A DNA stretch of 64,000 nucleotides, from positions 98,595-162,594 of the forward strand of contig MU270121.1 in assembly GCA_021432635.1 (NCBI GenBank), written 5' to 3'. The stretch comes from Thozetella sp. PMI_491. Its lineage: Eukaryota > Ascomycota > Sordariomycetes > Chaetosphaeriales > Chaetosphaeriaceae. Both the position numbers and the translations under genes were made by a program. Of this stretch, positions 22,901-33,382 are shown piece after piece. How positions within the stretch are numbered: the first letter of the stretch is position 1; each line of letters starts with the position of its first letter. Below the pieces are notes generated by a model. The model made no database searches. It saw only the letters and a list, made by a program, of their open reading frames with translations, and was not told where the DNA came from.

Positions 22901-25900
22901 GCGCTTCAAGTACTTGGGCTGCTACAAGGATAGCACCAACGCTCGGCTCGAGACCACCTCGCAGAACAACGCAAACAACACCAACGGTGCCTGCCAAAGC
23001 TACGCAGTGACGAATAAGGCAGCTTTTGCCGCCACCGAATACACGACTGAGTGCTGGGTAGGACGCAACATTCCATCTGATTCCCTCAAGGTTAGCGATT
23101 ACTTGTGCCAGAACTATGTCTGCCCTGGAGACTCGACACAGATGTGCGGTGGCGTTGGCAGCTACGCGCTCATGTGGTACGACACTACCGGCTACTTCCC
23201 GTCCAACAAATCTCTGTCAAAGGCCTTCCAGCCTCCATCGTACAAGTCAGTGGTCGGGAACTACGTTTACTACGGCTGCCGCACCGACAGCACGAGCTCG
23301 CGCACTCTCAGCAAGTCTATCGGAGCCACTAGCACGAACACGCTCGAGAGCTGCGCGACTGCTTGCAAAGGCTACACTTTCTTCGGCGTCGAGTACGGCA
23401 CCGAATGCTACTGTGGCAACACCATTGGTTCTAGCAGCGGGGTGGGTGTCGAGTCGACGTGCTCATACACGTGCGCCGGCGATGTGACGGAGCTCTGCGG
23501 CGGATCGAGCCGTATCTCTGTATACGCCCTCAATGGTACTGTGGTGAGCAGCTCGTCGTCAACATCGTCCTCGGCGACCGGCACTGCCACCTCGGCTGCC
23601 TCGGCCATCTCGTCCACTGCGGTCTCCGCACCCACTCAGCCTGCTAGCGTGGGCTCGTATGCCTTCGTCGGATGCTACAACGACACCGTCGGTGCGCGCG
23701 CTCTAGTCGACGGAAACACTCAGAGCGATAGCATGTCGGTGGAATCTTGCGCGGCATACTGCTCTGGCTACCAGTATTTCGCCGTGGAGTATTCGGCGGA
23801 ATGCTACTGTGGTAACAAGATTTCGAACGGCGGTGCGATTGTTACGGACGGTCGCTGCAACATGGTGTGCAATGGTAATGCCCTGGAGTACTGCGGCGGT
23901 ACGAGTGGCCTTTCGCTCTACTCTCGCGGCAACACCACAGCTTCCGCCACAACCAGCACTAGCAGCGCTGTGAGCACGACGTCCTCCGCTGCTGCAAGCG
24001 CCACCGCACTTCTCACTTGCCCGACCGCCAACAACACAACATATACGGCATCGGGCGGTCAGACGTTCCTAATGGAGTGCTACATCGATCATGCGCAGGG
24101 CGATCTCGGCGGGCCGGTATACGTGAGTACCTGGGCTACGTGCGCCGAGACATGTTCCTCTACGGCGAATTGCGTTGCTTTCTCGTGGCAACCCGGTATC
24201 CTCAGCCCTTGCTATCTGAAGCAGACTGTTGGCACCGCAAACTCCAATACCGGTGTATGGGGTGCTAAGATTATTGCCTGGCCCTCAAGTTCAAGCACCG
24301 TGGCCACGTCTGCCTCATCTACCTCGTCTGCCTCGTCTACTAAATCTACTGTCTCTGCTACGTCTGCCACTAGCTCTAGCACCAAGACCTCGTCTGCCAG
24401 CTCTACTTCTAGCACCAAGGCCTCGTCAACTTTGACTTCTACCTCCAAATCTTCTTCTGTCTCGACGTCGCCAGCCACAAGCTCCACATCGACGACTTCA
24501 AGCTCAACCATATCTTCCAAGGTTTCTACGTCGTCTTCCTCCACCACTTCCTCCGCTACTCCCAGTGCCACTGCCGTATTCACATGCCCGGATTCAAATA
24601 ATTCCACTTATACGTCGGCGAATGGCAAGACGTTCCTAGCAGAGTGTTATATCGATCACGCACAGGGCGACCTCGGCGGACCCGTCTATCTTAGCAGTTG
24701 GGCTACTTGTGCCGAGGTTTGTTCCACTACAACGAATTGCGTTGCTTTCTCGTGGCAGCCCGGCACGCTCAGCCCTTGCTATCTGAAGCAGGCTGTTGGT
24801 GCCCCGAACTCTAACAGTGGTGTCTTTGGTGCCAAGATTATTGCCTGGCCTACAACCTCGAGCTCGGTAATCTCGTCTTCCGCCTCTGCTTCCAGCACCC
24901 AGAGTTTGTCGTCATCGGCTTCTACATCGACCTCGTCTCTCGTTTCGACTACATCTAGCTCCTCAGCCACATCTACAACATCGTCCTCTTCTACGGTGGT
25001 ATCCAGCTCCACAGCTACATCTGCAACTTCAAGCACCGCGCTGTCTACTACGTCAAGCCAGTCCTCGGCTGGTTCGACGACGACGTCAGTTGCCGCTTCG
25101 ACACCGTCCTCCACTTTCTTATCGTCATCTACTGTATCTACAACATCTTCTATTTCCGCATCTTCATCGTTGGCTTCGTCGTCCACGTCGAGTAGCTCGT
25201 CTATCATTTCGAGCTCCACTACATCGAGCTCGTCTATTCCTTCCACTTCGGCAACTAGCTCTGCTTCGAGCTCTACCAGTTCCAGCAGCAGCGTCGTGGT
25301 AGCTGCGACCACAACGAGCAGCTCGACCGTAGTCAGCTCGTCGACTAGCAGCCAAAGTGCTACGTCCACAAGCGTCTCGTCGAACCAGGCTGTGTCTACT
25401 TCGTCCACTTCCCAAAGCAGCACAGTCTCCAGCACGACATCAACGGTGGCCACCAGCTCGAGCTCAACGAGCAGCAGCCAAGCTGCTACATCTACTAGCA
25501 CTTCAAGTAGCCAATCTACGACTACATCGTCCACCTCGAAGAGCAGCACGACCTCTTCTACAAGCTCTTCCACGAGCAGCTCAAGCTCAGCAAGCAGCAG
25601 CCAAGCTGTGACAACGTCGTCCACCTCGATGAGCAGCACAACCTCCTCCACGAGCTCAACTGTGGCCAGCAGCTCGAGCTCAACGAGCAGTAGTCAAGCC
25701 ACGACATCCAGCAGCACTTCAAGCAGTCAGGCCTTGCCCACGTCTTCTACTTCTAAGAGCAGCACGGCCTCTACTTCTTCCACCTCTTCTACGGCTACCA
25801 CTGGCTCGTCAACATCCTCCCTGGTATCTACGGCTAGCAGTTCTGTGTCGGCAACCCCTACTCTCCCACCATGGAGCTATATGGGCTGCGCCAGCGACAG

Positions 25901-26471
25901 CACATCGGCACGGTCCCTCAACGGTACTAGCACAACGAACAGCGCAATGACTGTAGAGATGTGCCAGACTTTCTGCGCGTCCAACAACTACCCTCTGGCT
26001 GGCGTCGAATACTCGACCCAGTGCTACTGTGGTCTCGACCTCGCGCCGAGCTATACATACGGCCAGACCGGCTGCACCATGGTCTGCGGTGGTGATGGAA
26101 CTGAGACTTGTGGAGGCAGGAGTCGTGTTAGTGTGTACAAGAACAATACGTACGTCCAGCCATCGCTGGTCCAGAGCAGTGGCGCCGCCGTCCTCCAGGG
26201 CTGCTACGTGGACAGCTCATCGGCTCGCTTGCTCAGCAAGTACACCTGGACATCGTCGACCACCATGTCAGTCGACGCATGTGTCAGCACTTGCTCGAAG
26301 CGCGGCTTCGCAGTCTCGGGAGTGGAGTACGGAGGAGAGTGCTACTGTGGCAACGACATCCCGGCCGCAACCTCGCTGGCGACCGGCACGTGGGAGTGCC
26401 AGGCTATGTTCTGTACCGGCAACACGTTGCAATTCTGCGGTGGCAAGAGTAGGATGCTGGTATACGCATAG
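19959..26471 (+). CDS. Giant secreted PQQ-like beta-propeller / Ig-like / WSC / PAN-like multidomain protein, 2 exons
   Basis: Exons 19959-20052 and 20125-26471 give 2146 residues. Signal peptide at about 1-20. Residues about 35-547 form a PQQ-type propeller (repeats such as NRIYVLDAVNGT and LFFATGNG). About 550-940 hold three Ig-like units resembling ASPM-SPD-2-Hydin folds (FGEVSVGQS, LVIQNLGKG, IRITNNGGS). WSC domains lie at about 957-1050, 1079-1166 and 1210-1299, each with the ECYCG/CGG-type Cys pattern. Two PAN-like modules (about 1327-1417 and 1517-1609) are separated by Ser/Thr-rich sequence; a 335-residue Ser/Thr-rich stalk follows, then WSC domains at about 1948-2037 and 2053-2146. 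There is no membrane span or GPI signal. WSC domains bind or sense wall glycans in known proteins, so this is probably a mannosylated wall or matrix protein. No quinone-dependent activity should be assumed. Confidence 0.88.
24010..24855 (+). repeat. Tandem PAN-like module duplication inside the giant WSC gene
   Basis: Two copies of a module of about 90 residues, at 24010-24280 and 24580-24855. At the DNA level the runs 24166-24190 and 24733-24757 are identical, as are 24201-24224 and 24768-24791, while other parts have diverged. This suggests recent duplication or gene conversion. Confidence 0.8.
24860..25860 (+). repeat. Ser/Thr-coding low-complexity tract
   Basis: About 1 kb of TCx/AGC/ACx codons encoding the Ser/Thr stalk. 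Short units such as AGCAGCAGCCAAGC recur at irregular spacing. The open reading frame of 290 codons on the opposite strand (25651-24779) is a by-product of this composition. Confidence 0.8.
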
Positions 26472-27266
26472 GCGGCGCACAGCCAGAGGCAGAGTGATAG
26501 CCTCGCGACTTTATCTGGTCGTCTTACGGGAGGTGTTTTTGGAAAAGGTGGGAAGGGATCTCATGCTTCAAATTTTTTCTTCTTGATACCACTTCGCCCA
26601 ATCGAGGGACTGTTTGGAATTATATAAACTTTATTTCCTAGTAATATACTAAACTAAGAGAATGCATGACTTTCCTTCCCTACCTCTACTGCTCAACAAC
26701 TAGAACGACACCAAGTATATATATTTATATCTATCTATGAATATAAATATACAATTATATCTATAAAATAATACATCCCTCTACGATCAAAGGATTCTGG
26801 CCTTTGTTCCGAATGTTCTCGGCAAATTCTCCAGCAACGGGCTGGTTCATGCCAAGTTCGTCCCAGAAATTTCGATATGCCGTCAACTGTGGAGCCTGCT
26901 TCGTTTGCTGGTCGCCACTAGACACGCTCGCCCTGCAGCACCCGCCATCGCCGGCAATTCATAAAAATAGCAGGGGCGGGAGATGACACAGCCCCAGGGG
27001 CCTGCCCCACAACCACGTAATTCGACGAGGCGCCGACTCTTGGATGGCGGGACCCTTGACTGGCTGACGTTGATCGTTTTAAAGGGCTGAGGCGGGAAGC
27101 CGCCAACCTTCACCCTGCTCGAGACGTTCCCTCTTTCCTGTCCTGCTTGGCCTCTTGTGCGCTCGTCACGAACCCAACATCGTCCTTCGTTCCTCATCCC
27201 CCTCGCCGACGTTCTGCGGAAACCCTTCCGTGCACTCTCAACTCGCGAACCCCCCCCCCTTCTTTG
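26472..27266. other. Intergenic, AT-rich terminator region then M50B promoter
   Basis: 26610-26790 is strongly AT-rich with TATATA-type runs and is probably the 3' end region of the WSC gene. 26900-27266 is GC-rich, with CCCCAGGGGCC near 26992 (a palindrome that includes an AGGGG stress-element core), leading to the ATG at 27267. No coding content recognised. Confidence 0.55.
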
Positions 27267-28268
27267 ATGGCGCCCACGCAATCCCCGACCTGGCTCCACG
27301 CCGCCAAGCGGTCGGCAATTGCCGCCGCGCCTGAGCTCACGCGACTCTCGGCCCATGTCATGCTCTCCCGACGAGACTTGACCGTGAGCGACACCCAGAA
27401 GGTGACATTGGGGGTAAGTAGCAGCCGTGGACGGCCCCCCCCACCCCCCCGCCGTTTGGCCCCCGGGAGCCAGAGAGCTAACGCGCCGTGCGCGGCCGAA
27501 CAGATCATCGCCGTATACGTTGTCGTGATCGCCATCCTCTGGAATATCCCCTACGTCCGCTGGTCCTTGTGGCCCTTCAAGATGCTCGTCATCGCCTTCC
27601 ACGAGTGGTCGCACGCCATTGCGGCGGTCTTGACGGGCGGCCGCGTCAAGTCGATCGAGCTGGACCCGCGCGAGGGCGGTGTCACGCACATGGTGGGCGG
27701 AAAGAGCTTCATCACCCTTCCGGCGGGGTACCTCGGCTCTTCACTCATCGGCGCGCTTCTGACCTTTTGCGGCTTCGACATTGTCGCCAGCAAGGTCGCG
27801 AGCCTAGTCCTTGGCGTCGCCTTCCTGCTAACGTTGTGGTGGGGCCGGCGCGACTGGCTGACCATCGGCACCATCCTGCTCGCCGTCGGCCTGCTCGTGG
27901 CCTGCTGGTTCATCAAGCACGCCGAGCCGCTGCGCTTTGTCGTACTCTTCATCGGCGTCATGTCGTCGCTCTACTCAGTGTGGGACATCTGCGACGACTT
28001 GATCCTGCGCAAAGTGAATAGCTCGGACGCGAGCGTCTTCGCCGAGCGCTACGGCGGCTCTTCGCAATGCTGGGGTGTCATTTGGTCTATCGTCAGCCTG
28101 GTGTTTATGGTCTGCGGTATCATTGCCGGCATCGCAGCGTTCCCGCAGTCTTTCGCCGAACAGGTGAGCAGCTTGTCCCGCTCCTCGTGCCGAACGAAAC
28201 CCCTGGGGCGCCCCTACTGACATAGATAACAGGAAGAGGACAGCCAGAAATTCATCCCAACACGATAG
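27267..28268 (+). CDS. M50B-like membrane zinc metallopeptidase, 3 exons
   Basis: Exons 27267-27413, 27504-28163 and 28233-28268 give 280 residues. The zinc-site motif HEWSH lies at about residues 82-86 inside a hydrophobic helix. A later WDICDDLI (about residues 208-215) could give the third metal ligand, as in M50B-type proteins. There are about six hydrophobic spans. This family is conserved in fungi and plants but its substrate is poorly known; a site-2-protease-like intramembrane function is inference. Intron 1 (27414-27503, GTAAGT donor, 90 nt) is stop-free and in frame, so retention would add 30 residues. The last exon codes just 11 residues (EEDSQKFIPTR). A start upstream of 27267 in the same frame would need a non-ATG codon. 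Confidence 0.85.
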
Positions 28269-28980
28269 ACGTGCACTGTCGCATATGGTTTTACTAACAC
28301 GGGCTTACCTTGGGGCTCAGCATCGCATGGACAATGGAACGCAAGGTTGGAGTGGTGGACGACCAAGGATAATGATACCCATGGCTCAACGAGTCTGCTC
28401 TTAATGTCTCTCTACCTTTGTGCAGGCGCTAGGTCTTCTTTGCAAACTGAAAATACCGTAGTCCTTTTCGAGGATATCGGCTTGTATTGTGCTACTTTTC
28501 TACCCCCTGCCCCCCCTCTCCCGAGTGAGGTCGTTTTATCTCCTAAGCTCATGTGCTGGCCCCTTGTCCCTCTCAAGGGCGATTTCCATCGACGTTCCCC
28601 GCCGGGTGTGTACCTGCCCTCTCCCAAATGGGCCTCAGGTAAAATCAACTCCGAGAGATGTCGGATTTGACACCGCACTGATCTACCAACAAGGTAGAAA
28701 AATAGTCTCCACAGTGAGCCATCTATCGTTAATGGTATGTACATGCATGTTTGGCACCGCCCTTTCTCCGGATGCACCTGTCTTGTTAACCGCATTAAGC
28801 GAAGCCGCTGTAGTTGGGTCATAGTATTCGGCCATGATGGCACCGCATGCTTTGACAGCAGCTCGGAACAAAATGCTGTCGCACAAATCTCTCCCTTGAC
28901 TTGCCGTACAAGCAACCAAAGACACTGTGGTGAATGGACGATGCTGTCCGTGTATATTCTCGACTCGCGAAGTGTGGCGC
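28269..28980. other. Convergent intergenic region
   Basis: The 3' flanks of the M50B gene (plus) and the CAF-1 gene (minus). Short frames on both strands carry no recognisable protein. No repeat or RNA gene seen. Confidence 0.6.
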
Positions 28981-31028
28981 TCAGTCGTCTCCCTTGATCT
29001 TCCGGATCTTACCAGTCACTTTCTCGGTAATAGCGTCGAAAGAGATCACGATCTGAGCCCTGGGGCATTTGTTTTGTGACTTGAACAACTCGATAACTCC
29101 CATCTTGCTGAGCTTTGGGTTCTGGCGAACCAATTCCTTGAGTTTCTCCAACAAGTCAGGGGGCAGGCCTGTCTTTGCCTTCTTCCCTGCGTTACCGGCG
29201 GTCAGCGCATGAAAGGCGTCAGTCGGTGCTGGTGGTGGTGCCATTGGGGCCGAGGGAGCGGTGCTAGGGTTGGTAGCGGTAGAGGGCACATCGGATGGCT
29301 TGGCGGATGGTGTTGCTGTATCGTTACCTGCGCTCGTGGTCGTGGCGGTCTTGCCGGGCTCCCAGTACTCTGTCGAGAACGGATCGATGCCCTGGTGGTG
29401 ACGCAAGGACTCTGCGGCGGTGTTAGCGGCGTCTCGCCTCCAGAGACAAAGTGAGGGCTGGAACATACCAAGACAGAACTCCATGCGGTATTTGTAAAGA
29501 TGAGGCTCATCACCGCGTCGCAACTCGTTCTCCCAGGTTGGGCCGTGGCTCTTGGGCTCCATTCCGCCCAGGAATTGGGGACGTGTAAGGCCTATATCTT
29601 CCGAGTCGTCTAAGAAATCTTCCAATTCTTCATCCTCGTCAAGGTCCTCATCGTCGTCTTCGTCGTTTTCGAGGTCCTCGCCATCGTCGTCCTGCCACTC
29701 GGCCTCCGAATCGTATTCGTAGTCCAGTGACAGCACTTTACGAGAGGCCGGGTTCCGCGCAAGCTTTCGGAGGCTGTCTACGCCTGCCGGTAGGCTGCTG
29801 ACAGTTCCGATGTAAGGGGGGCGAACATCCTCCCGGAACTTGAGCGTTTTGAGCGTAATGGCTTTCAGTGCCTCACGGGCATCGAGAATTTGACCATTCC
29901 GCGCTGTGAGATCGATCGGGTTGCCTGACGAGCCACTATACTTCGCCATGATCTCCCGCACGCTCGGATACGCGCGGCCACGAGGAAGAGGCTTGAAGGG
30001 AAGCTTGAAGGCTTCAACGGGATCAAATGCCTGGGGTTCATATGTTCGTTTCCCCTCCAGGTGCTCGTCTAGAATCCGGGTGATGGCCTCCGTAGTCTCT
30101 TCATCCATGGCGAAAGGCTTGCTTGCGAGCTTGACATTGTCTTTTAGGAAGAATGGCCGGAACGTGTTCTGGTACCAGCTCAACTGCTTATCCTTGGCTC
30201 GTGTCGGAGTCGAGGCGCGGGCCACAGCATTCTTGCGATCATCGTCGTCGGCATCGACCACAGTTTCCTTCTTCGGGGTCGACTTCTGGAAGAACATGCT
30301 GGTTAACCGCATTTGGCTGCGTGCCTTCTTAGCCTCTTCCTCTTCCTTCTCTCGCTTCTTCTGCTCCTTCTCTTCATTTCGTTGGCGCTTCTCCTCGGCC
30401 TTGACCTTGTCGGCCTCCTCCTTCTCACGCTTCTTCTTGTCACGCTCCTCTTGCTTCCGCCGTTTCTCCTCTTCTTGCTTGGCCAGCTCGGCTGCCTTGA
30501 CTGCCTTCTGGGCTTCTTTCTCTTGCTTTTTGGCTGCCTCGGCGTCGGCCTTGGCTTTCTTTTCGTCCTCGGTCAAGCGTTTCCGCTTCTTCGCGGGTGG
30601 CTGGGTGGCGGACGACATGGTAGCGGATTGGGCTGAGGGAGTGGTTGTGTTTGAGTGACGCGTGGGCGAGAGAGCATTGGCTTCCGCGCGGTCAGGTGTG
30701 GGGTTAGGGGATGGCGAATCGGCGTTCGCTGGGCTGCTTCCAGACACAGTCAAAGCAGGACTGCCGTGGGCAGGCGTGAAGGATTGGGGTTTGGGAGGGG
30801 TGAAGAAATTCTCTTCTGGGTCGCTGTTAGTTATCGTGGCTTCGGGGTGTGAGGATGTGGGTGGAACGTCTTACTATCACTGGATTCGTCACGGGCACGC
30901 TTTTTGTTTGCCACGAGTTGCAGGCCTTGAGGCTCCGAGGGTACACGCTTGACGAAGTCGAGTAGAGTCGGCTTCATGCTCGAAGGCGACGGCTCCTCGA
31001 TCTCTGTGGGCATCTCGAAGAATGGCAT
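28981..31028 (-). CDS. cac1: Chromatin assembly factor 1 large subunit (CAF1A/p150, Cac1/Rlf2), 3 exons
   Basis: Exons 31028-30875, 30815-29469 and 29411-28981 give 643 residues. Order of parts: N-terminal LLDFVKRV and KENFFTPPKP motifs; a highly charged KER helix at about 125-225 (KKRKRLTEDEKKAKAD); a PIP-like LTSMFFQKS; the conserved PFFLKDNVKLASK and LKFREDVRPPYIGT segments; an acidic stretch at about 423-450; and a C-terminal winged-helix-like region (LLEKLKELVRQNPKLSKMGV). CAF-1 deposits H3-H4 behind replication forks through PCNA binding. Intron 1 needs the CCCAG acceptor at 30816-30817 to keep frame; the nearer ACAG would shift it. Intron 2 (57 nt, 29412-29468) is stop-free and in frame. 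The start is the first ATG of exon 1. Confidence 0.93.
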
Positions 31029-32272
31029 TGGCGAAGCGGATCCCGAGGCCCGGCAACGATCGCGAGGGCGAAGGCAGTGGAGTTCAAAGTCGAATCGAGA
31101 CGGCGTGTTCCGGTGAGGAAAGCTTTGAGACGAAGAAAAGAGAGGAATAGGAGACTCGAGCTGTTTTTCGGGTGCTGGAGATTCGATTCAACTCTGACGA
31201 TGCCGGGCGAGGAACACAGGCTAGATGGCGGCGTGTCGTGCCCACTCGACGGTTGGTGAAGGAGGGAGTGGCTCGTCGAAAGCGCGACCGGGACGCGCCT
31301 TCTTGCCCCGACAGTTCGCGTCCAAAGTGGGGCATTGTAAATTGAATTGAGTGCTGTGGCGGCGCTCCACTTCGCGTTGTACCGTGTGGCTAGTTATTTG
31401 TGGCGCTGCATGCCCGCTAGTGCCTTCCCCCTGCAGGCAGCCTGCTCAGTACCACGGCCGGGCTGCCCGGGGTCAAAGGAACGTAGCATGGGATCTGCAG
31501 AGGGACAAAGGTGAGAAATCCGGAAAGTCGACGCAACCTTGCCAGCTTGGGACGCAAGCCATCAATCCTTGGCCATTGTCGTCATGCATTCAATAAACCA
31601 CCCCTCCATCGGGATAGCAGTTCCAAACTGGCGGAACCTGACGTGCCTGCAATTGTAGGGCAGTTTTGGTATTTGCCTTGGAACTAAGATGCAGCCGCGT
31701 CTTCTCGATTGCAGAGCAGGTCAACAACACGCGTCTACATTCGAGGGTGGGAACATTGTATAGGAAAGCAGTAGCAAATGCTGGTGGTCTCTTATATGGT
31801 ATCTTAAACACGCTGCTTTTCGTCCCCGCTGGCAGCTCGCTGCCACACGATCGAACCTCCAACCCCCAGTCAACTTTCAACATCCGTCCACCGCTTTTGT
31901 CTTCCAGGGTATTAAACACGGAGCCAGCAGGCATGGCAGAAGAGAGAAGGGGGAGCAAGGAAACGAGCGGCAATGTTGACACAAGTGGAAGGGGATTAAA
32001 GGTAAAAGATGCGAGGACGTGACAGAGCCCCTTGAACGACCGTAATTAGGTATTTGCCCACGGCGGTGGCAGACAGTATCATGCCTGCCTGTCCGCCCAA
32101 CCAAACCCCTCGCTTGTGGAAAACGCCGACCAATGCAGTAAGAGTTTGAAAAGGAAAGAAAAGCCCAACGACGGTGGTAAGCGTCATGCGCCATCCGAGC
32201 GAGTGAATGAGACCATCTCCATCAATGCTTCATGTCCTGTGCCGTGCGCGCCATCGTAGCCGACCTGGGCTC
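31029..32272. other. 1.2-kb intergenic region
   Basis: Promoter of the CAF-1 gene (minus) plus the 3' flank of the next minus-strand gene. The minus-strand frame 31982-31590 begins with a hydrophobic stretch (MSTLPLVSLLPLLSSA) but has no further support and probably lies in the 3' UTR of the neighbouring gene. Confidence 0.5.
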
Positions 32273-33382
32273 CTAATCCGGGTTGGCGATGTAAAGGCGG
32301 CCAGTCGTGAGGGTCATGGTGCGCTCGTCAACGCTGCCCCTCCGCTTAAGGTCGTCAGCGTTCTTGACGCTCTTCTCGCGCGTCACGGCGGCGTTCATGG
32401 CGCTGTTGGTAGCTAGGCGCGCGGCGCCGCCCATGTCGGGCACGGCGTCTAGCCGCTCGCCGCTGCTCCCACTGCCAAAGCTCCTAGCCTTGCCGCTCGC
32501 GGCGTCATCCACGACTACCACCTCGCCCTGCTCCTGGCCAAGCGAGTCGGTTCGCTCAGGCGTGTCACCGGGGCTCCATCTCCTGCTGTTCTGCGAGTTC
32601 GTCGGCGCCAGCCCAGTGCCGGAGGTGCGGTAGTTGAGCCCCCGACGCCCGCTGGCGGTGCTGCTCCGCCCGGAGCTGCCCGTCCTACGGTGATGCATCT
32701 TCTGCATGGCCAAGTCGTCCTCATCGCTGTCCTCGCCCTCGACTTCGGTGGCACTCAGCCGCAGCGGCACGCCGCCGACGCCGACATAATTGTTCCCGGG
32801 CGTGTACCCGACGACCGTGGGCTTGTTGTGATGCCGGATCTTGGTGGCGATCTTGCCGCCAGCGCCGCTCAGGCCGGTAGAGGTGCGACCGCCGTTGCTC
32901 TGGCTTGCCAGGCTGCGAGAGCTCCCGACAATCTCCAGGTTCGCCCGCATCTTGGCGGCACGCTGCTGGGCGGCGAGCCTTGGGTCCTCGTACTGGGCTC
33001 GGTCGCACCAGACGGTGGCCTTTTGTTTCCTCAGGAGGGCGACGTAGCTGCTCGATTGGGGCGAGCCGGGCGCCCCGCCGGACCGGCTGGACGTCGAACG
33101 GCGGATGTCGCCCGTGGGCGATGTTCGGTAGGCAGCAGGAGGAGCCATTGCCCCGCCGCCGGTGCTGGACATGCTGCTGAAAGTGTTGACGCTCGGCGAC
33201 CGGCGCTGGTGGGTGCCTTGCGGCTGGACGAGGTGCAGGTTCTGCATCTGCCTCATGGGGACTTGTATCGGGTCGGGGAAGGTGTTGGAAGACGTGGTGC
33301 GAGTTCGGTTGTGGGAGTAGATCTGCTGGTCGGGTTCGAGCGGTGGCGGTGCTCGCCGCCGACCGTACTGTGCGTCGAGCAT
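32273..33382 (-). CDS. Intrinsically disordered fungal protein of unknown function
   Basis: A single exon of 369 residues beginning MLDAQYGRRRAPPPLEP. It is rich in Ser, Arg, Gly and Thr, with no signal peptide, membrane span or known domain. The most ordered part is YVALLRKQKATVWCDRAQ and the following YEDPRLAAQQRAAKMRANL (about residues 112-150), which looks like a conserved helical core. A second likely conserved patch is KPTVVGYTPGNNYVGVGGVP. The tail AATRE..SVKNADDLKRRGSVDERTMTL contains RRGS, a possible basophilic kinase site. It is called a gene because of its length, good codon use and strong third-position C/G, not because of a recognised family. Confidence 0.75.
   Translation of the reverse strand: MLDAQYGRRRAPPPLEPDQQIYSHNRTRTTSSNTFPDPIQVPMRQMQNLHLVQPQGTHQRRSPSVNTFSSMSSTGGGAMAPPAAYRTSPTGDIRRSTSSRSGGAPGSPQSSSYVALLRKQKATVWCDRAQYEDPRLAAQQRAAKMRANLEIVGSSRSLASQSNGGRTSTGLSGAGGKIATKIRHHNKPTVVGYTPGNNYVGVGGVPLRLSATEVEGEDSDEDDLAMQKMHHRRTGSSGRSSTASGRRGLNYRTSGTGLAPTNSQNSRRWSPGDTPERTDSLGQEQGEVVVVDDAASGKARSFGSGSSGERLDAVPDMGGAARLATNSAMNAAVTREKSVKNADDLKRRGSVDERTMTLTTGRLYIANPD

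Noticed and set aside
24779-25651. 290-codon antisense acidic/hydrophobic frame
   Set aside because: It is the reverse complement of Ser/Thr low-complexity codons in the giant WSC gene.
30816-30830. ACAG acceptor at 30824-30825 for CAF1A intron 1
   Set aside because: It is only a few bases after the CTAAC branch and shifts the frame; the CCCAG at 30816-30820 keeps it.
31590-31982. Possible small secreted protein (MSTLPLVSLLPLLSSA start)
   Set aside because: It sits just behind another minus-strand gene, probably in its 3' UTR; only four Cys and no other support.
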